Position numbers and translations under genes: made by a program
Shown here: positions 50,601 to 53,198 of the stretch, piece after piece
How positions within the stretch are numbered: position 1 is the first letter of the stretch
Layout: each line of letters opens with the position of its first letter
The notes under the pieces: generated by a model
Seen by the model: only the letters and a program-made list of their open reading frames with translations
What the model was told of the DNA's origin: nothing
The model's database searches: none
NCBI GenBank assembly: GCA_037893245.1
Contig: JBAIAA010000673.1
Span: 62,001 to 126,000 of the forward strand
Origin: Crossaster papposus
Taxonomy: Eukaryota > Echinodermata > Asteroidea > Velatida > Solasteridae
Direction of reading: 5' to 3'
DNA: 64,000 bases

Positions 50601-53198
50601 ATTGTGGGGGAAAACCCACGGAATCAGGCAGGGACTGATAAACCAAATCTACATATTGGCCCAGGCAGGATTCGAACCCGGTTCGAAGCAGTGGAAGGCG
50701 AGGAAAGAACCGCTGCGCCAACCCGACTCCCTATTACATGCTATGTATTACAATGTGTTACATTGTAATACAATGTGTTACATTGTATTCATTCCCTGAC
50801 AATCAGCAAAAGCCAAGGAGTGCTAGAGCGGTACAAGGAGTAACAGGCAGGTAGTTTTGGGCAGTAGAGGAACTGATGGGTTAGGCTAAATACCCTCAGG
50901 TCAACCGACAAAACAGAACAGTCGGCAAATGATTTTTCAGGATCACGTTGCACCTGATCGTAAATGTTTGCGACCCGAGTGTAACTGCGATGATATTAAG
51001 ACTATTGTCATCAGACTTTTTAATGCAAAAAAATAAAAAATCAACAGTCGCAAGAGTAGAAAAATTCAACTTCATGACCTAATATAGTTATTTGCATTAG
51101 TTGCAGATTTGCAGATGCATTAGTCCCAAGACTGTATTAAATAGTAAGTTTATCTAAAACAATATCCCTTTTTTTTTGGCAGGATCGCTATTGTGGTAAG
51201 TCACCAGTGCCAGGAGACAGAATCCCAGATGAGGTCAGTTTATTTCTGTGTTTATAATCATTCTAACGTGAATGTAAAGGTTAATACTTGTTGCATTCCC
51301 CACATTGTTGTCGTCTTCTTAATCTTTTAATTTGAGACAACCAACTTTGTACATGTACTAGGTTTGAAAAAGTGAGTCGAATAATCGGAGTAATGACATG
51401 AGGACCACTCTAAAAAAGATTATTCCTTGTGTAATTTTGTTTTTAGAAATCCACGTAAAGTTTAAGAGTAATTCAATATTGTATTGGATCTCTTTTATAC
51501 CATCAGGGAACATTTCAGTTTAGGGCGCCGCTGGTCTCCCAGTCCCAATCGACTCGCTCCAATGACAACGACAACGACATTGACGTGGAACAAACCCTGC
51601 TGGAGCTTGAAATGAACCTGGCTCATGACCAAGAGGCTGCCAAACAACAGCAGCAGCAGCAGCAGGTACATGCGCCCCAGATGTTTTACAAACCCCCAGG
51701 CCCCGTCACCGCCGCCAAGCCAAACCTGAACAACTCCAACGCGGGGCCAGTTCACGTCCAGGTGACGGCCCGCAATTCCGACGCGGTGATCGTCCGAGTC
51801 AGCCCCAACTCACCCCTACCCTTAATCCCGTCACCATCACCATCATCATCATCGTCATCATCATCTTCGTCATCGTTCTCAACATCACCGTTGTCGACAA
51901 TGTCTCTGAAAAGTATCTCGCAATGCGAGCCCAGGAGCTGCCCTCCTCCTGTGGCCCCCAAACCTAACTCTACTTCTTCTTTTCCTTCGTCTTCATCCTC
52001 TGGCCTGTCATCTTTTGCTTCCACTAATCAAACCTCGCCGGGTACCGAGGGCAACCCGGTCAAACAGACCTCCTCCATCATTAGCTCCCGGCCGAGGGAA
52101 ACTAACCTGGGGCGAAGCGAGAGCAAGAGGGTGCAATTTAAGGAGGTGCTGGAGGAGAAAATCCCCGTCCGAGGCCGCGCCGCCGAAAAGGAACCCATCG
52201 CGTCGCCCCCGAATTCCCCCTTAAAGCCCATCCTCAATACATCGCCTCAAAGTCCCGCTCCACCTCAGCCTCTCCCTAAAACCTTGTTTACCTCCCAACC
52301 TCATCAGTCCCCAACTTCCTCCTCGTTTCACACTACCACCAACACCTCCCATTTTCATCAACCCCCTCGCTCCTGCTCCTTTGCCCCAACCAACTCACCG
52401 CCACTATCCCACACCACATTCTCACCACCTAACACTTCTAACATCAACACATCTTATCAGACGGCAAGTGGAGGAATCACCGCAACCTCTTCGAGACAGC
52501 CCAGGGTACTGCCCGCTACACCATCGGCCCAGAGTAACGGTTACGGTCACCCGCCGCAAGCACCCAACCCAGGACCACCAAGGCAAGCCAATACCTCTTT
52601 CCTTGCAGAGCTCAGCAGCGCTCTCGTCAAGCCAAAACCTGAGGTCCCCTCAGGGAAACCCCCAGTCTCCCCCCGCCTCCCCCCATCCCCCAGGCCAAAG
52701 CCGCTAAAGCAAGAAACAGCCACACAGCAAAATATTCCCCGACAGGGGGCCCCTTCCTCTCCCAAGGTATCCCCCAATTCACCAAAAGACAACATGACCA
52801 CTTTCAGCAGGCCCCCTAGAATGCAGTCCTTTTCTAAGCAAGGATCCCCACTCCCAAACAGGGTGAAGTTCTCACCTACCTCCCCCGGGACCCCACCCAA
52901 ATCCAACTACCACCACCGCCACCCAGGAGATGGGCCCCAATCTCCAAGAGTCGGGCCTCAATCTCCAAGAGTCAGGAACTCCCCACCCTCTTCCCCTGCC
53001 TCCCAGGGGGCGATTTTTGTGCTTCCCCCTTCCCCGACAGCCCAGCTCAAACGGGCGTCCGTGGCAGGGTCGCAAGTCAAAAGAAGCGGGTCCAGTAAAG
53101 GTGCCAAACCACCCCCTCCCCCAAGGAGGGATGGCTTGACTAAGTTAACAAGTGGTGAGCGGAAACAACCACCCTCCCCTCCCCAAAGAATCACATAA
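5642..53198 (+). CDS. RAPH1: MRL-family adaptor (RIAM/lamellipodin-like), complete gene, 14 exons
   Basis: Joined exons 5642-5679, 33198-33321, 33781-33889, 44496-45073, 45488-45637, 46333-46492, 46959-47083, 47363-47581, 48227-48337, 48823-48921, 49517-49676, 50273-50418, 51183-51233 and 51507-53198 read as one frame of about 1,253 codons, close to vertebrate lamellipodin (about 1,250 aa). MRL proteins link Ras/Rap GTPases and phosphoinositides to Ena/VASP-driven actin assembly and to talin/integrin activation at the leading edge. Order by residue: acidic N-terminus with helix QDLDKMLGTWLGELEIMTK (36-54); second helix DVDLDALLGDLCQMEL (91-106); proline-rich block with LPPPPP repeats; coiled coil (about 284-333); RA domain (about 334-428); PH domain (about 465-571) with KKSWKKYFFVLRASG; Ser-rich linker; proline-rich tail with polyQ, polyS, SFLAELSSALVKP (about 1054) and SH3-type KPPPPPRRDG. 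Invertebrates usually have one MRL gene, so the symbol covers RAPH1/APBB1IP co-orthology. Exon calls are by eye. Confidence 0.95.
5680..12975. other. RAPH1: MRL intron 1, first part: no recognised gene
   Basis: AT-rich intronic DNA with many TACATGTA-type palindromes (for example 7380-7405). No open frame shows family signatures. A weak candidate exon at 10610-10710 (acceptor CCGAGCAG, Lys/Ser-rich reading TSTSKEGESRKKSG) lacks support and is treated as rejected. Confidence 0.5.
12976..13515. mobile_element. Diverged MITE-like element with nested Family A remnant
   Basis: It begins TTAAAGGTACTGTATGCAAC. Its right part (AAAATTCATCCACTTCTGAA, then ACAGCAAATACAAATG) resembles the right part of the element at 35054-35466. 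The boundaries are uncertain. A short Family A copy at 13196-13285 is inserted in it. Confidence 0.4.
13196..13285 (+). mobile_element. Family A MITE, internally deleted (90 bp)
   Basis: Starts CCAGTTCGTGCCGGATGACG and ends CCCGGCGCGAACTTG, flanked by TTAA at 13192-13195 and 13286-13289. The middle of the usual ~234-bp unit is missing: GGATGACGGATGGAGTTTCG joins the two ends directly. Confidence 0.8.
13582..13778 (+). mobile_element. Family A MITE, 3' truncated
   Basis: Left end CCAGTTCGCGCCGGAGGACC is preceded by CTAA instead of TTAA. The body contains GTCTGTCGGCAGCGAGCAAG and GCCTCGGATCGAGTTTCGTT. It fades after GATGTTAAAATA without the right terminal repeat. Confidence 0.75.
13800..14135. 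other. GC-richer block inside MRL intron 1
   Basis: Base composition rises sharply compared with the surrounding intron. CTCGCCCCCAGG and GAGGCGGGCGCTG (about 14106-14135) are GC-box-like on both strands. A 64-codon open frame at 13911-14105 has no recognisable domain. An alternative promoter or enhancer is possible but unproven. Confidence 0.3.
14136..18824. other. RAPH1: MRL intron 1 continued: repeat fragments only
   Basis: It holds a 14-base poly-C at 14417-14430, a right-end fragment of a Family B MITE (14441-14556, ending AAATGGTGTATCCAACTTTTAA), and a small inverted-repeat element at about 16384-16507 (AAATTAACCCTAAATG / CCTAGGGTTTAATTT). I see no exon. Confidence 0.5.
14441..14556 (+). 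mobile_element. Family B MITE, right-end fragment
   Basis: Shares TTTTTGCTGGATGTCTAGAA, AAATAAGTAAGATATTTCTT and GCAAATGGTGTATCCAACTT with the complete copies. The left two thirds are absent, and a poly-C/T tract adjoins the break. Confidence 0.7.
18829..19062 (-). mobile_element. Family A MITE, complete (234 bp)
   Basis: Ends CCAGTTCGCGCCGGGATTAT and, inverted, CCAGTTCGTGCCGGATGACG. Flanked by TTAA at 18825-18828 and 19063-19066. It is the same length as, and in inverse orientation to, the copy at 58664. No coding capacity. Confidence 0.9.
19067..20875. other. RAPH1: MRL intron 1 continued: nothing recognised
   Basis: AT-rich DNA with scattered TACATGTAC and CCGGTAC motifs. No open frame or repeat could be assigned. 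Confidence 0.5.
20876..21191 (-). mobile_element. Family B MITE, slightly eroded
   Basis: Left end AAGGTAGGATACACCATTTG; right end TACCAATAGTGTATCCAGCC. The centre carries GCCGGTTGCCGGTGAATGAT and TGCCGGTTGAAAACGG. The internal hairpin is degraded here and the flanking TTAA is not intact. Confidence 0.75.
21192..26104. other. RAPH1: MRL intron 1 continued: palindrome-rich, no gene
   Basis: Contains the densest runs of GTACATGTAC-type palindromes, for example 22092-22105, 24174-24196 and 24826-24846. No exon or RNA gene was recognised. Confidence 0.5.
26105..26458 (+). mobile_element. Family B MITE, right end lost
   Basis: Left end AAAGGAGGAATACACCATTG; then GGTAATTGCTTGAATTATCA, the hairpin block TCGCAATCGCCGTCTGGCGA and CTAGATGCCTACAATAATTA. 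It stops near GGTAGTAACAGTG before the right terminal repeat. Confidence 0.8.
26459..27632. other. RAPH1: MRL intron 1 continued: nothing recognised
   Basis: AT-rich DNA with TACATGTAC/CCGGTACAT motifs near 26660-26815. No gene or classifiable repeat. Confidence 0.45.
27637..28015 (+). mobile_element. Family B MITE, complete, variant hairpin
   Basis: Both ends carry the same variant terminal repeat AGGTAGTATACACCATT (T where other copies have G). Flanked by TTAA at 27633-27636 and 28016-28019. The internal hairpin at 27827-27854 pairs TTCGCTCTCG with CGAGAGCGAA, a different sequence from other copies but with pairing preserved. Confidence 0.9.
28020..28654. other. RAPH1: MRL intron 1 continued: nothing recognised
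   Basis: No exon or assignable repeat; includes a GC-balanced patch at 28260-28440 without coding signature. Confidence 0.4.
28655..29156. mobile_element. Cluster of Family B fragments (composite insertion)
   Basis: A reverse-orientation fragment runs from AAAGGTAGGATACACCATTT (28660) to GCCGTTTTTCTTTATCCTAC (28920). It is followed by a 45-bp left-end scrap (AAAGGTAGAATCCACCATTG, 28927) and a third, forward fragment starting AAAGGTAGGATACACCATTG (28968), which breaks off near GTTGTTCTTGCTAATTAATG (29156). This indicates repeated insertion into or rearrangement of the same element. Confidence 0.75.
29157..31332. other. RAPH1: MRL intron 1 continued: one small MITE, otherwise unassigned
   Basis: Apart from the element at 29904-30031, no feature was recognised. 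A segment at 30870-31110 is GC-richer and open for 77 codons but has no family signature. Confidence 0.4.
29904..30031. mobile_element. Small MITE with CTAAGGCYGYRTCCGAA ends
   Basis: Left CTAAGGCCGTGTCCGAAACG and right TTCGGATGCAGCCTTAG are inverted repeats. Inner arms GGGCTACGTCTATTGTC / GACAATAGCCC also pair. The same order occurs at 1672-1792. Confidence 0.7.
31333..31545. repeat. Dispersed repeat, copy 1
   Basis: Shares with 47677-47900 the ordered segments TCTGTTAGGATGGGTACTGG, ACACTGGGTT, GTCCAACA, and GTTCCTAG followed by an A-rich end. The left edge TTAACCCTA and the right edge TTAGGGTAAA of the other copy look like short inverted termini. The class is unknown. Confidence 0.6.
32147..32500 (+). 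mobile_element. Family B MITE, left end truncated
   Basis: Starts inside the element at AATTATCATGAATGGGTGG. Carries the hairpin TTCGCGATCGCCATCCGGCG (about 32311-32336) and ends GCAAATGGTGTATCCTACCC near 32500. Confidence 0.8.
32814..33023 (-). mobile_element. Family A MITE, degenerate
   Basis: Preceded by TTAA at 32810-32813. It keeps GGCGGGATTATTTTGACATT, GGTTCAGGCTCAGGCCAGCA, GCTGACAGATATTTCCGGCC and TTGGCTCGTGACGTG, but the right terminal repeat is unrecognisable. It resembles the second half of the composite at 2660-3084. Confidence 0.65.
33198..33321 (+). CDS. RAPH1: MRL exon 2: first talin-binding-type helix
   Basis: Acceptor TCTGATTGCAG; donor GTAGGCT. Encodes GDQDSQSDHSGDMDAELD followed by SDQEQDLDKMLGTWLGELE, ending at IMTK (residue 54). 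The DLDKM.G.WLGEL core is the conserved amphipathic N-terminal helix that binds talin in lamellipodin and RIAM. Exit phase 0. Confidence 0.93.
33618..33735 (-). mobile_element. SINE fragment (minus strand), in MRL intron 2
   Basis: GTGCCCATGGGTACTCCTGA, GTGGAGAGAGGCAA, AAGTGTCTTGCTTAAAAACA and a TTTAAACCTGCG-like eroded B-box complement match the order of the SINE at 56752-57165. It is eroded and ends just before the polypyrimidine tract of exon 3. Confidence 0.5.
33781..33889 (+). CDS. RAPH1: MRL exon 3
   Basis: Acceptor CTGTTGTTGCAG; donor GTAAAGAT. Encodes NLGSNAPDTPTSPPTPIAP then STNGLDNFHFSMLNLE, plus one base (G) shared with exon 4. A Thr/Pro/Ser linker between the two talin-binding-type helices. 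Exit phase 1. Confidence 0.9.
33890..34987. other. RAPH1: MRL intron 3, first part
   Basis: AT-rich with TACATGTAC motifs near 34530-34690. No repeat or exon was assigned before the candidate alternative exon at 34988. Confidence 0.45.
34988..35052 (+). CDS. Candidate alternative terminal exon of the MRL gene
   Basis: After the acceptor TTCTAACAG the sequence reads, with the single G carried from exon 3, VASKSQLTSSSASLASSPMQ then Ser and TAA (35050-35052). The phase matches exon 3 exactly, and codon use (TCG, CTG, GCC, AGC) looks coding against an AT-rich background. If spliced it would give a short MRL isoform of about 112 residues, keeping only the first helix and lacking RA and PH. A weak donor (CGAGTAGTT) could instead make it a 24-base microexon. 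There is no independent support. Confidence 0.3.
35054..35466. mobile_element. TTAA-flanked MITE-like element, diverged
   Basis: Starts AGATATACAGTATACACCGT after TTAA (35050-35053) and ends GCAAAATGTCT before TTAA (35467-35470). Internal order (AAACGATTGCCGGCTGGCAATC hairpin, ATCCCAAATTTATTG, CCCATTCATTTTCGAAAATC) is loosely parallel to Family B and to the element at 12976. Confidence 0.5.
35977..36219. mobile_element. Palindromic CTTAGCA repeat (echinoderm-type)
   Basis: About 243 bp with inverted ends GGGGCCAATTTCATAGAGCT and AGCTCTATGAAATTGGCCCC. Inner arms GCTAAGCACACAAATTTGCT and AGCAAATTTGTGTGCTTAGC are also inverted. AAAACACGTAGAATTTTGGC and TGGTAACCTGTTTTTAATGA lie in the centre. 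I associate this organisation with repeats that are very common in sea-star genomes; that is recollection, not a search. Confidence 0.75.
36233..36560. mobile_element. Second palindromic CTTAGCA copy, expanded by a tandem array
   Basis: Begins AGGGCCCCGTATGTAAGCAC and ends TTATGAAATTGGCCCCTG. Same layout as the neighbour at 35977-36219, but the left arm is amplified into a 19-bp array. Confidence 0.7.
36261..36393 (+). repeat. 19-bp tandem array (7 units)
   Basis: Seven consecutive units of GCTTAGCACAAAAAGACTT, each exactly 19 bp, starting at 36261, 36280, 36299, 36318, 36337, 36356 and 36375. An eighth, diverged unit begins at 36394. Units 5 and 6 share C for T at position 4, and unit 2 has A for C at position 9. 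Confidence 0.95.
36561..38150. other. RAPH1: MRL intron 3 continued: nothing recognised
   Basis: AT-rich intronic DNA. The open frames of up to about 100 codons show no family signature. Confidence 0.45.
38155..38533 (-). mobile_element. Family B MITE, complete (379 bp)
   Basis: Flanked by TTAA at 38151-38154 and 38534-38537. Left end AAGTAGGATACACCACTTGC; right end ACCAATGGTATATCCTACCT. The hairpin ATCGCCGGACGGCGAT lies at about 38321-38336, with GACGCCGGTTGAAAACAAAC downstream. Confidence 0.9.
38538..41183. other. RAPH1: MRL intron 3 continued: low-complexity tracts only
   Basis: Contains T-rich runs (38695-38720, 39866-39903) and a 17-base poly-C at 39908-39924. A 98-codon frame at 40302 and others have no recognised domain. 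Confidence 0.45.
41184..41457. mobile_element. Family C (hAT-like) MITE with perfect 8-bp TSD
   Basis: Ends CAGGGTTGTAGTCGAGTCCC and, inverted, CAGGGATTTAGTCGAGTTCA. Flanked by the 8-bp direct repeat GTACAAAG at 41176-41183 and 41458-41465. CAGGG-type termini with an 8-bp duplication are typical of hAT elements. The interior contains several tandem copies of CTTGCAGGGA (about 41370-41425). Confidence 0.92.
41466..42035. other. RAPH1: MRL intron 3 continued: nothing recognised
   Basis: No exon or repeat assigned. A short phrase AATAGGAAACACCATTTGCC near 41821 recalls the Family B terminus but has no partner. Confidence 0.4.
42037..42119 (+). repeat. tRNA-related sequence (SINE head or tRNA pseudogene)
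   Basis: A-box-like TAGCTTAGTTGGTAG (42046-42060) and B-box GGGTTCAAACCCC (42089-42101) are at tRNA spacing, followed by TTTTTTT (42113-42119), a possible Pol III terminator. The acceptor arm does not pair and the base before the would-be anticodon is not T, so I do not call a functional tRNA. Confidence 0.6.
42133..42430 (-). mobile_element. Family A MITE with two internal tandem duplications
   Basis: Flanked by TTAA at 42129-42132 and 42431-42434. Ends CCAGTTCACGCCGGGATTAT and, inverted, CCAGTTCGCGCCGGATGACG. A 61-bp unit starting GGGATTATTTTTAAC is repeated (42145 and 42206), and a 35-bp unit starting AGCACACCCACCC is repeated (42262 and 42297). Confidence 0.9.
42893..43018 (+). mobile_element. 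tRNA-derived SINE-like sequence
   Basis: A-box TAGCTCAGTTGGTAGAGCG starts at 42902 and B-box GCAGTTCGAGTCCCGCC at about 42944-42960. The acceptor and T stems do not pair as in a functional tRNA. A unique-looking tail (ATTCGTGTACGGGTTTTCTG) follows. Confidence 0.55.
43019..43441. mobile_element. Element with 33-bp perfect terminal inverted repeats
   Basis: Left GTGACCTGTTCCAACGAAAC... at 43020-43052 is the exact reverse complement of 43408-43440 (33 of 33 bases), extended by one more T/A pair. The interior of about 355 bp is AT-rich and non-coding. No convincing target duplication was seen, so the superfamily is unassigned. Confidence 0.85.
43442..44495. other. RAPH1: End of MRL intron 3: nothing recognised
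   Basis: AT-rich with a few TACATGTAC motifs (43697, 43921, 44053). It precedes the acceptor TTAAGACTCGCCAG of exon 4. Confidence 0.45.
44496..45073 (+). CDS. RAPH1: MRL exon 4: second talin-binding-type helix and LPPPPP block
   Basis: Acceptor GACTCGCCAG; donor GTAAGTAA. Opens DVDLDALLGDLCQMELSLNA, matching the VDLDAL..DLC..E pattern of lamellipodin. It continues into a Pro-rich region with SLPPPPPPDT, IPLPPPPQTD and IFLPPPPPLAEPE, which are (L/F)PPPP Ena/VASP EVH1-type ligands, then Ser/Thr-Pro repeats (SPRTPLSPGTP). Phase 1 in, phase 0 out, 193 codons with the shared one. Confidence 0.95.
45488..45637 (+). CDS. RAPH1: MRL exon 5: coiled coil before the RA domain
   Basis: Acceptor GCGACGTGCAG; donor GTGAGTAG. 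50 codons including TLTEEEKAAKLKSEKIKIAL then EKLKKARVQK, the charged helix that precedes the RA domain in all MRL proteins and packs with it. Phase 0 on both sides. Confidence 0.95.
45638..46332. other. RAPH1: MRL intron 5
   Basis: No assigned repeat. The middle (45850-46060) is richer in CpG and has paired phrases (GATAAGCCAGTTCGGTCTC on the left, TAACCGAACAGCC on the right) that may be eroded inverted ends. Confidence 0.35.
46333..46492 (+). CDS. RAPH1: MRL exon 6: RA domain, first half
   Basis: Acceptor ACATTATGCAG; donor GTATGCCT. Encodes LIIRVYSEDGSSKTMFADE, then TMSCRQIVHALVEKNHFEE and DWALVEQIPELYM. This is the ubiquitin-fold Ras-association domain that binds GTP-loaded Rap1/Ras; SSKTM, Q.V..L..K and WALVE are family landmarks. 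Exit phase 1. Confidence 0.95.
46575..46830 (+). mobile_element. SINE-related repeat, 5' part missing
   Basis: Contains GGCTGCATCGTGCTGCAAGG, AGCTGAGATGGT and a tail GTAAAGCGCATTGATCTGAG, a layout common in marine-invertebrate SINE tails. The reverse complement of the same block is at 56925-56965. Confidence 0.55.
46959..47083 (+). CDS. RAPH1: MRL exon 7: RA domain, second half
   Basis: Acceptor TTCCCGTCTCAG; donor GTAAATGA. Encodes (E)RVLEDQEHLVTDILLHW then KRDTTSRLLFTERREKYAIF and RNPQ, matching E.HE.LV..LL.W.RD....L.F.ER.EKYA.F.NPQ. Phase 1 in, 0 out. Confidence 0.95.
47363..47581 (+). CDS. RAPH1: MRL exon 8: RA-PH linker and start of PH domain
   Basis: Acceptor CTGCCCCAG; donor GTCAGTTT. 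73 codons: NFLLSSHTSQVATEFAEKSK, then VPEIEGPLYLKAEGKKSWKK and YFFVLRASGLYYNPKGKSK. The KKSWKK.FFVLR segment is the lipid-facing beta1-beta2 region of the MRL PH domain, which recognises phosphoinositides at the plasma membrane. Confidence 0.96.
47677..47900. repeat. Dispersed repeat, copy 2
   Basis: TTTAACCCTAACAATCCCAT at the left and GAGTTAGGGTAAAA at the right, with TCTGTTAGGATGGGTACTGG, ACACTGGGTTCTAGGCATAC and ATATGGTGTTGGGATTTGCC in between. Co-linear with 31333-31545. Confidence 0.6.
47920..48152 (-). mobile_element. Family A MITE, complete (233 bp), in PH-domain intron
   Basis: Flanked by TTAA at 47916-47919 and 48153-48156. Ends CCAGTTCGTGCCAGGATTAT and, inverted, CCAGTTCGCGCCGGAGGACG. 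It lies 74 bp upstream of exon 9. Confidence 0.9.
48227..48337 (+). CDS. RAPH1: MRL exon 9: PH domain, middle
   Basis: Acceptor CTTGGTACACAG; donor GTAAACGA. 37 codons: SSKDLLCLVQFEHVNVYNG then VGWKKKYKAPSDHCFALK. The NVY.G...K.KYKAP.D.C..LK pattern is characteristic of RIAM/lamellipodin. Confidence 0.96.
48410..48719 (+). mobile_element. tRNA-derived SINE with (ATT)n tail
   Basis: A-box-like GTGGCAAGTGTGTAA, B-box GGGTTCGATTCCC (about 48457-48469), a unique body of about 230 bp containing GGCCGGCTGCCAGAGGCACC, and a 3' tail AATTATTATTATTA ending at 48719. The TRNA-related head, body and short-repeat tail make a complete SINE. Confidence 0.85.
48823..48921 (+). CDS. RAPH1: MRL exon 10: end of PH domain
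   Basis: Acceptor GGGACTTGCAG; donor GTAAGCAG. 33 codons: HPQIQQKSKYTKYLSAEDYR then TCQRWMAGIRIAK, covering the C-terminal PH helix with its conserved Trp. Confidence 0.96.
48935..49390. repeat. Degenerate CTTAGCA-type repeat in MRL intron 10
   Basis: Irregular reiterations of AATTTACTTAGCAA, TTTTGCTAAGCAAAT and GCTCAGCAAATTTCCTTAGC. The core motif is shared with 35977-36560 but no clear ends are left. Confidence 0.5.
49517..49676 (+). CDS. RAPH1: MRL exon 11: Ser-rich linker after PH
   Basis: Acceptor CTACTTTTTCAG; donor GTGAGGAT. Encodes YGRVMLNNYVETQREMVDYS then a Ser-rich run (SSVESMSTSSLGDSSSISSM, SSASSQSTQSSL) typical of the segment after the MRL PH domain. Exit phase 1. Intron retention would stop three codons later (GlyGluAsp-stop). 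Confidence 0.93.
49949..50106. mobile_element. Family C (hAT-like) MITE, 158 bp
   Basis: Ends CAGTGATGTAGTCGAGTCCA and, inverted, CAGGTTTGTAGTCGAGTCCC, with the perfect 8-bp duplication CCTTTAAC at 49941-49948 and 50107-50114. Confidence 0.92.
50273..50418 (+). CDS. RAPH1: MRL exon 12
   Basis: Acceptor GCGTTTTGGCAG; donor GTAACCAT. With the carried G it encodes GVSPSGSTLSVPPMQMNNQP then TRQGSMGNMFASAWKKGKEK. S(I/M)..(V/M)F..AWK.G is the segment that follows the Ser-rich linker in vertebrate lamellipodin. Exit phase 0. Confidence 0.93.
50559..50733 (-). mobile_element. tRNA-derived SINE, minus strand
   Basis: On the minus strand it reads GGGAGTCGGGTTGGCGCAGC (A-box side), then GGGTTCGAATCCTGCC (B-box, about 50663-50679), and continues into a body with CCGTGGGTTTTCCCCCACAA and GGGGTTTTCCTCACACC, ending in an AAAACCTTTTTT-like tail near 50559. 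Confidence 0.75.
50740..51182. other. RAPH1: MRL intron 12 remainder
   Basis: Contains a small tandem palindrome (TACAATGTGTTACATTGTAA type, 50748-50792). No exon besides 51183-51233 was recognised. Confidence 0.4.
51183..51233 (+). CDS. RAPH1: MRL exon 13 (17-codon exon)
   Basis: Acceptor TTTTTTTTGGCAG; donor GTCAGTTT. 51 bases, phase 0 both sides, encode DRYCGKSPVPGDRIPDE. It could be skipped without a frame change. A strong internal donor (GTGGTAAGT, 51195) would shorten it and shift frame, so I prefer the longer form. Confidence 0.75.
51507..53198 (+). CDS. RAPH1: MRL exon 14: proline-rich C-terminal tail
   Basis: Acceptor TATACCATCAG. The open frame of 563 codons starts GTFQFRAPLVSQSQSTRSND and ends at TAA 53196-53198. 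Features in order: acidic helix VEQTLLELEMNLAH; short polyQ (CAG repeat, about 51646-51665); poly-Ser tract (about 51833-51875); VAPKPNS; RVQFKEVLEEKIP; many SP/TP sites and PxxP motifs; SFLAELSSALVKPKPE near residue 1054, like FLADLNRTL in lamellipodin; final KPPPPPRRDGLTKLTSG and PPSPPQRIT. It is presumably disordered, binding Ena/VASP and SH3 proteins. GC content is far above the flanks. Confidence 0.95.
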   Translation, partial: GTFQFRAPLVSQSQSTRSNDNDNDIDVEQTLLELEMNLAHDQEAAKQQQQQQQVHAPQMFYKPPGPVTAAKPNLNNSNAGPVHVQVTARNSDAVIVRVSPNSPLPLIPSPSPSSSSSSSSSSSFSTSPLSTMSLKSISQCEPRSCPPPVAPKPNSTSSFPSSSSSGLSSFASTNQTSPGTEGNPVKQTSSIISSRPRETNLGRSESKRVQFKEVLEEKIPVRGRAAEKEPIASPPNSPLKPILNTSPQSPAPPQPLPKTLFTSQPHQSPTSSSFHTTTNTSHFHQPPRSCSFAPTNSPPLSHTTFSPPNTSNINTSYQTASGGITATSSRQPRVLPATPSAQSNGYGHPPQAPNPGPPRQANTSFLAELSSALVKPKPEVPSGKPPVSPRLPPSPRPKPLKQETATQQNIPRQGAPSSPKVSPNSPKDNMTTFSRPPRMQSFSKQGSPLPNRVKFSPTSPGTPPKSNYHHRHPGDGPQSPRVGPQSPRVRNSPPSSPASQGAIFVLPPSPTAQLKRASVAGSQVKRSGSSKGAKPPPPPRRDGLTKLTSGERKQPPSPPQRIT

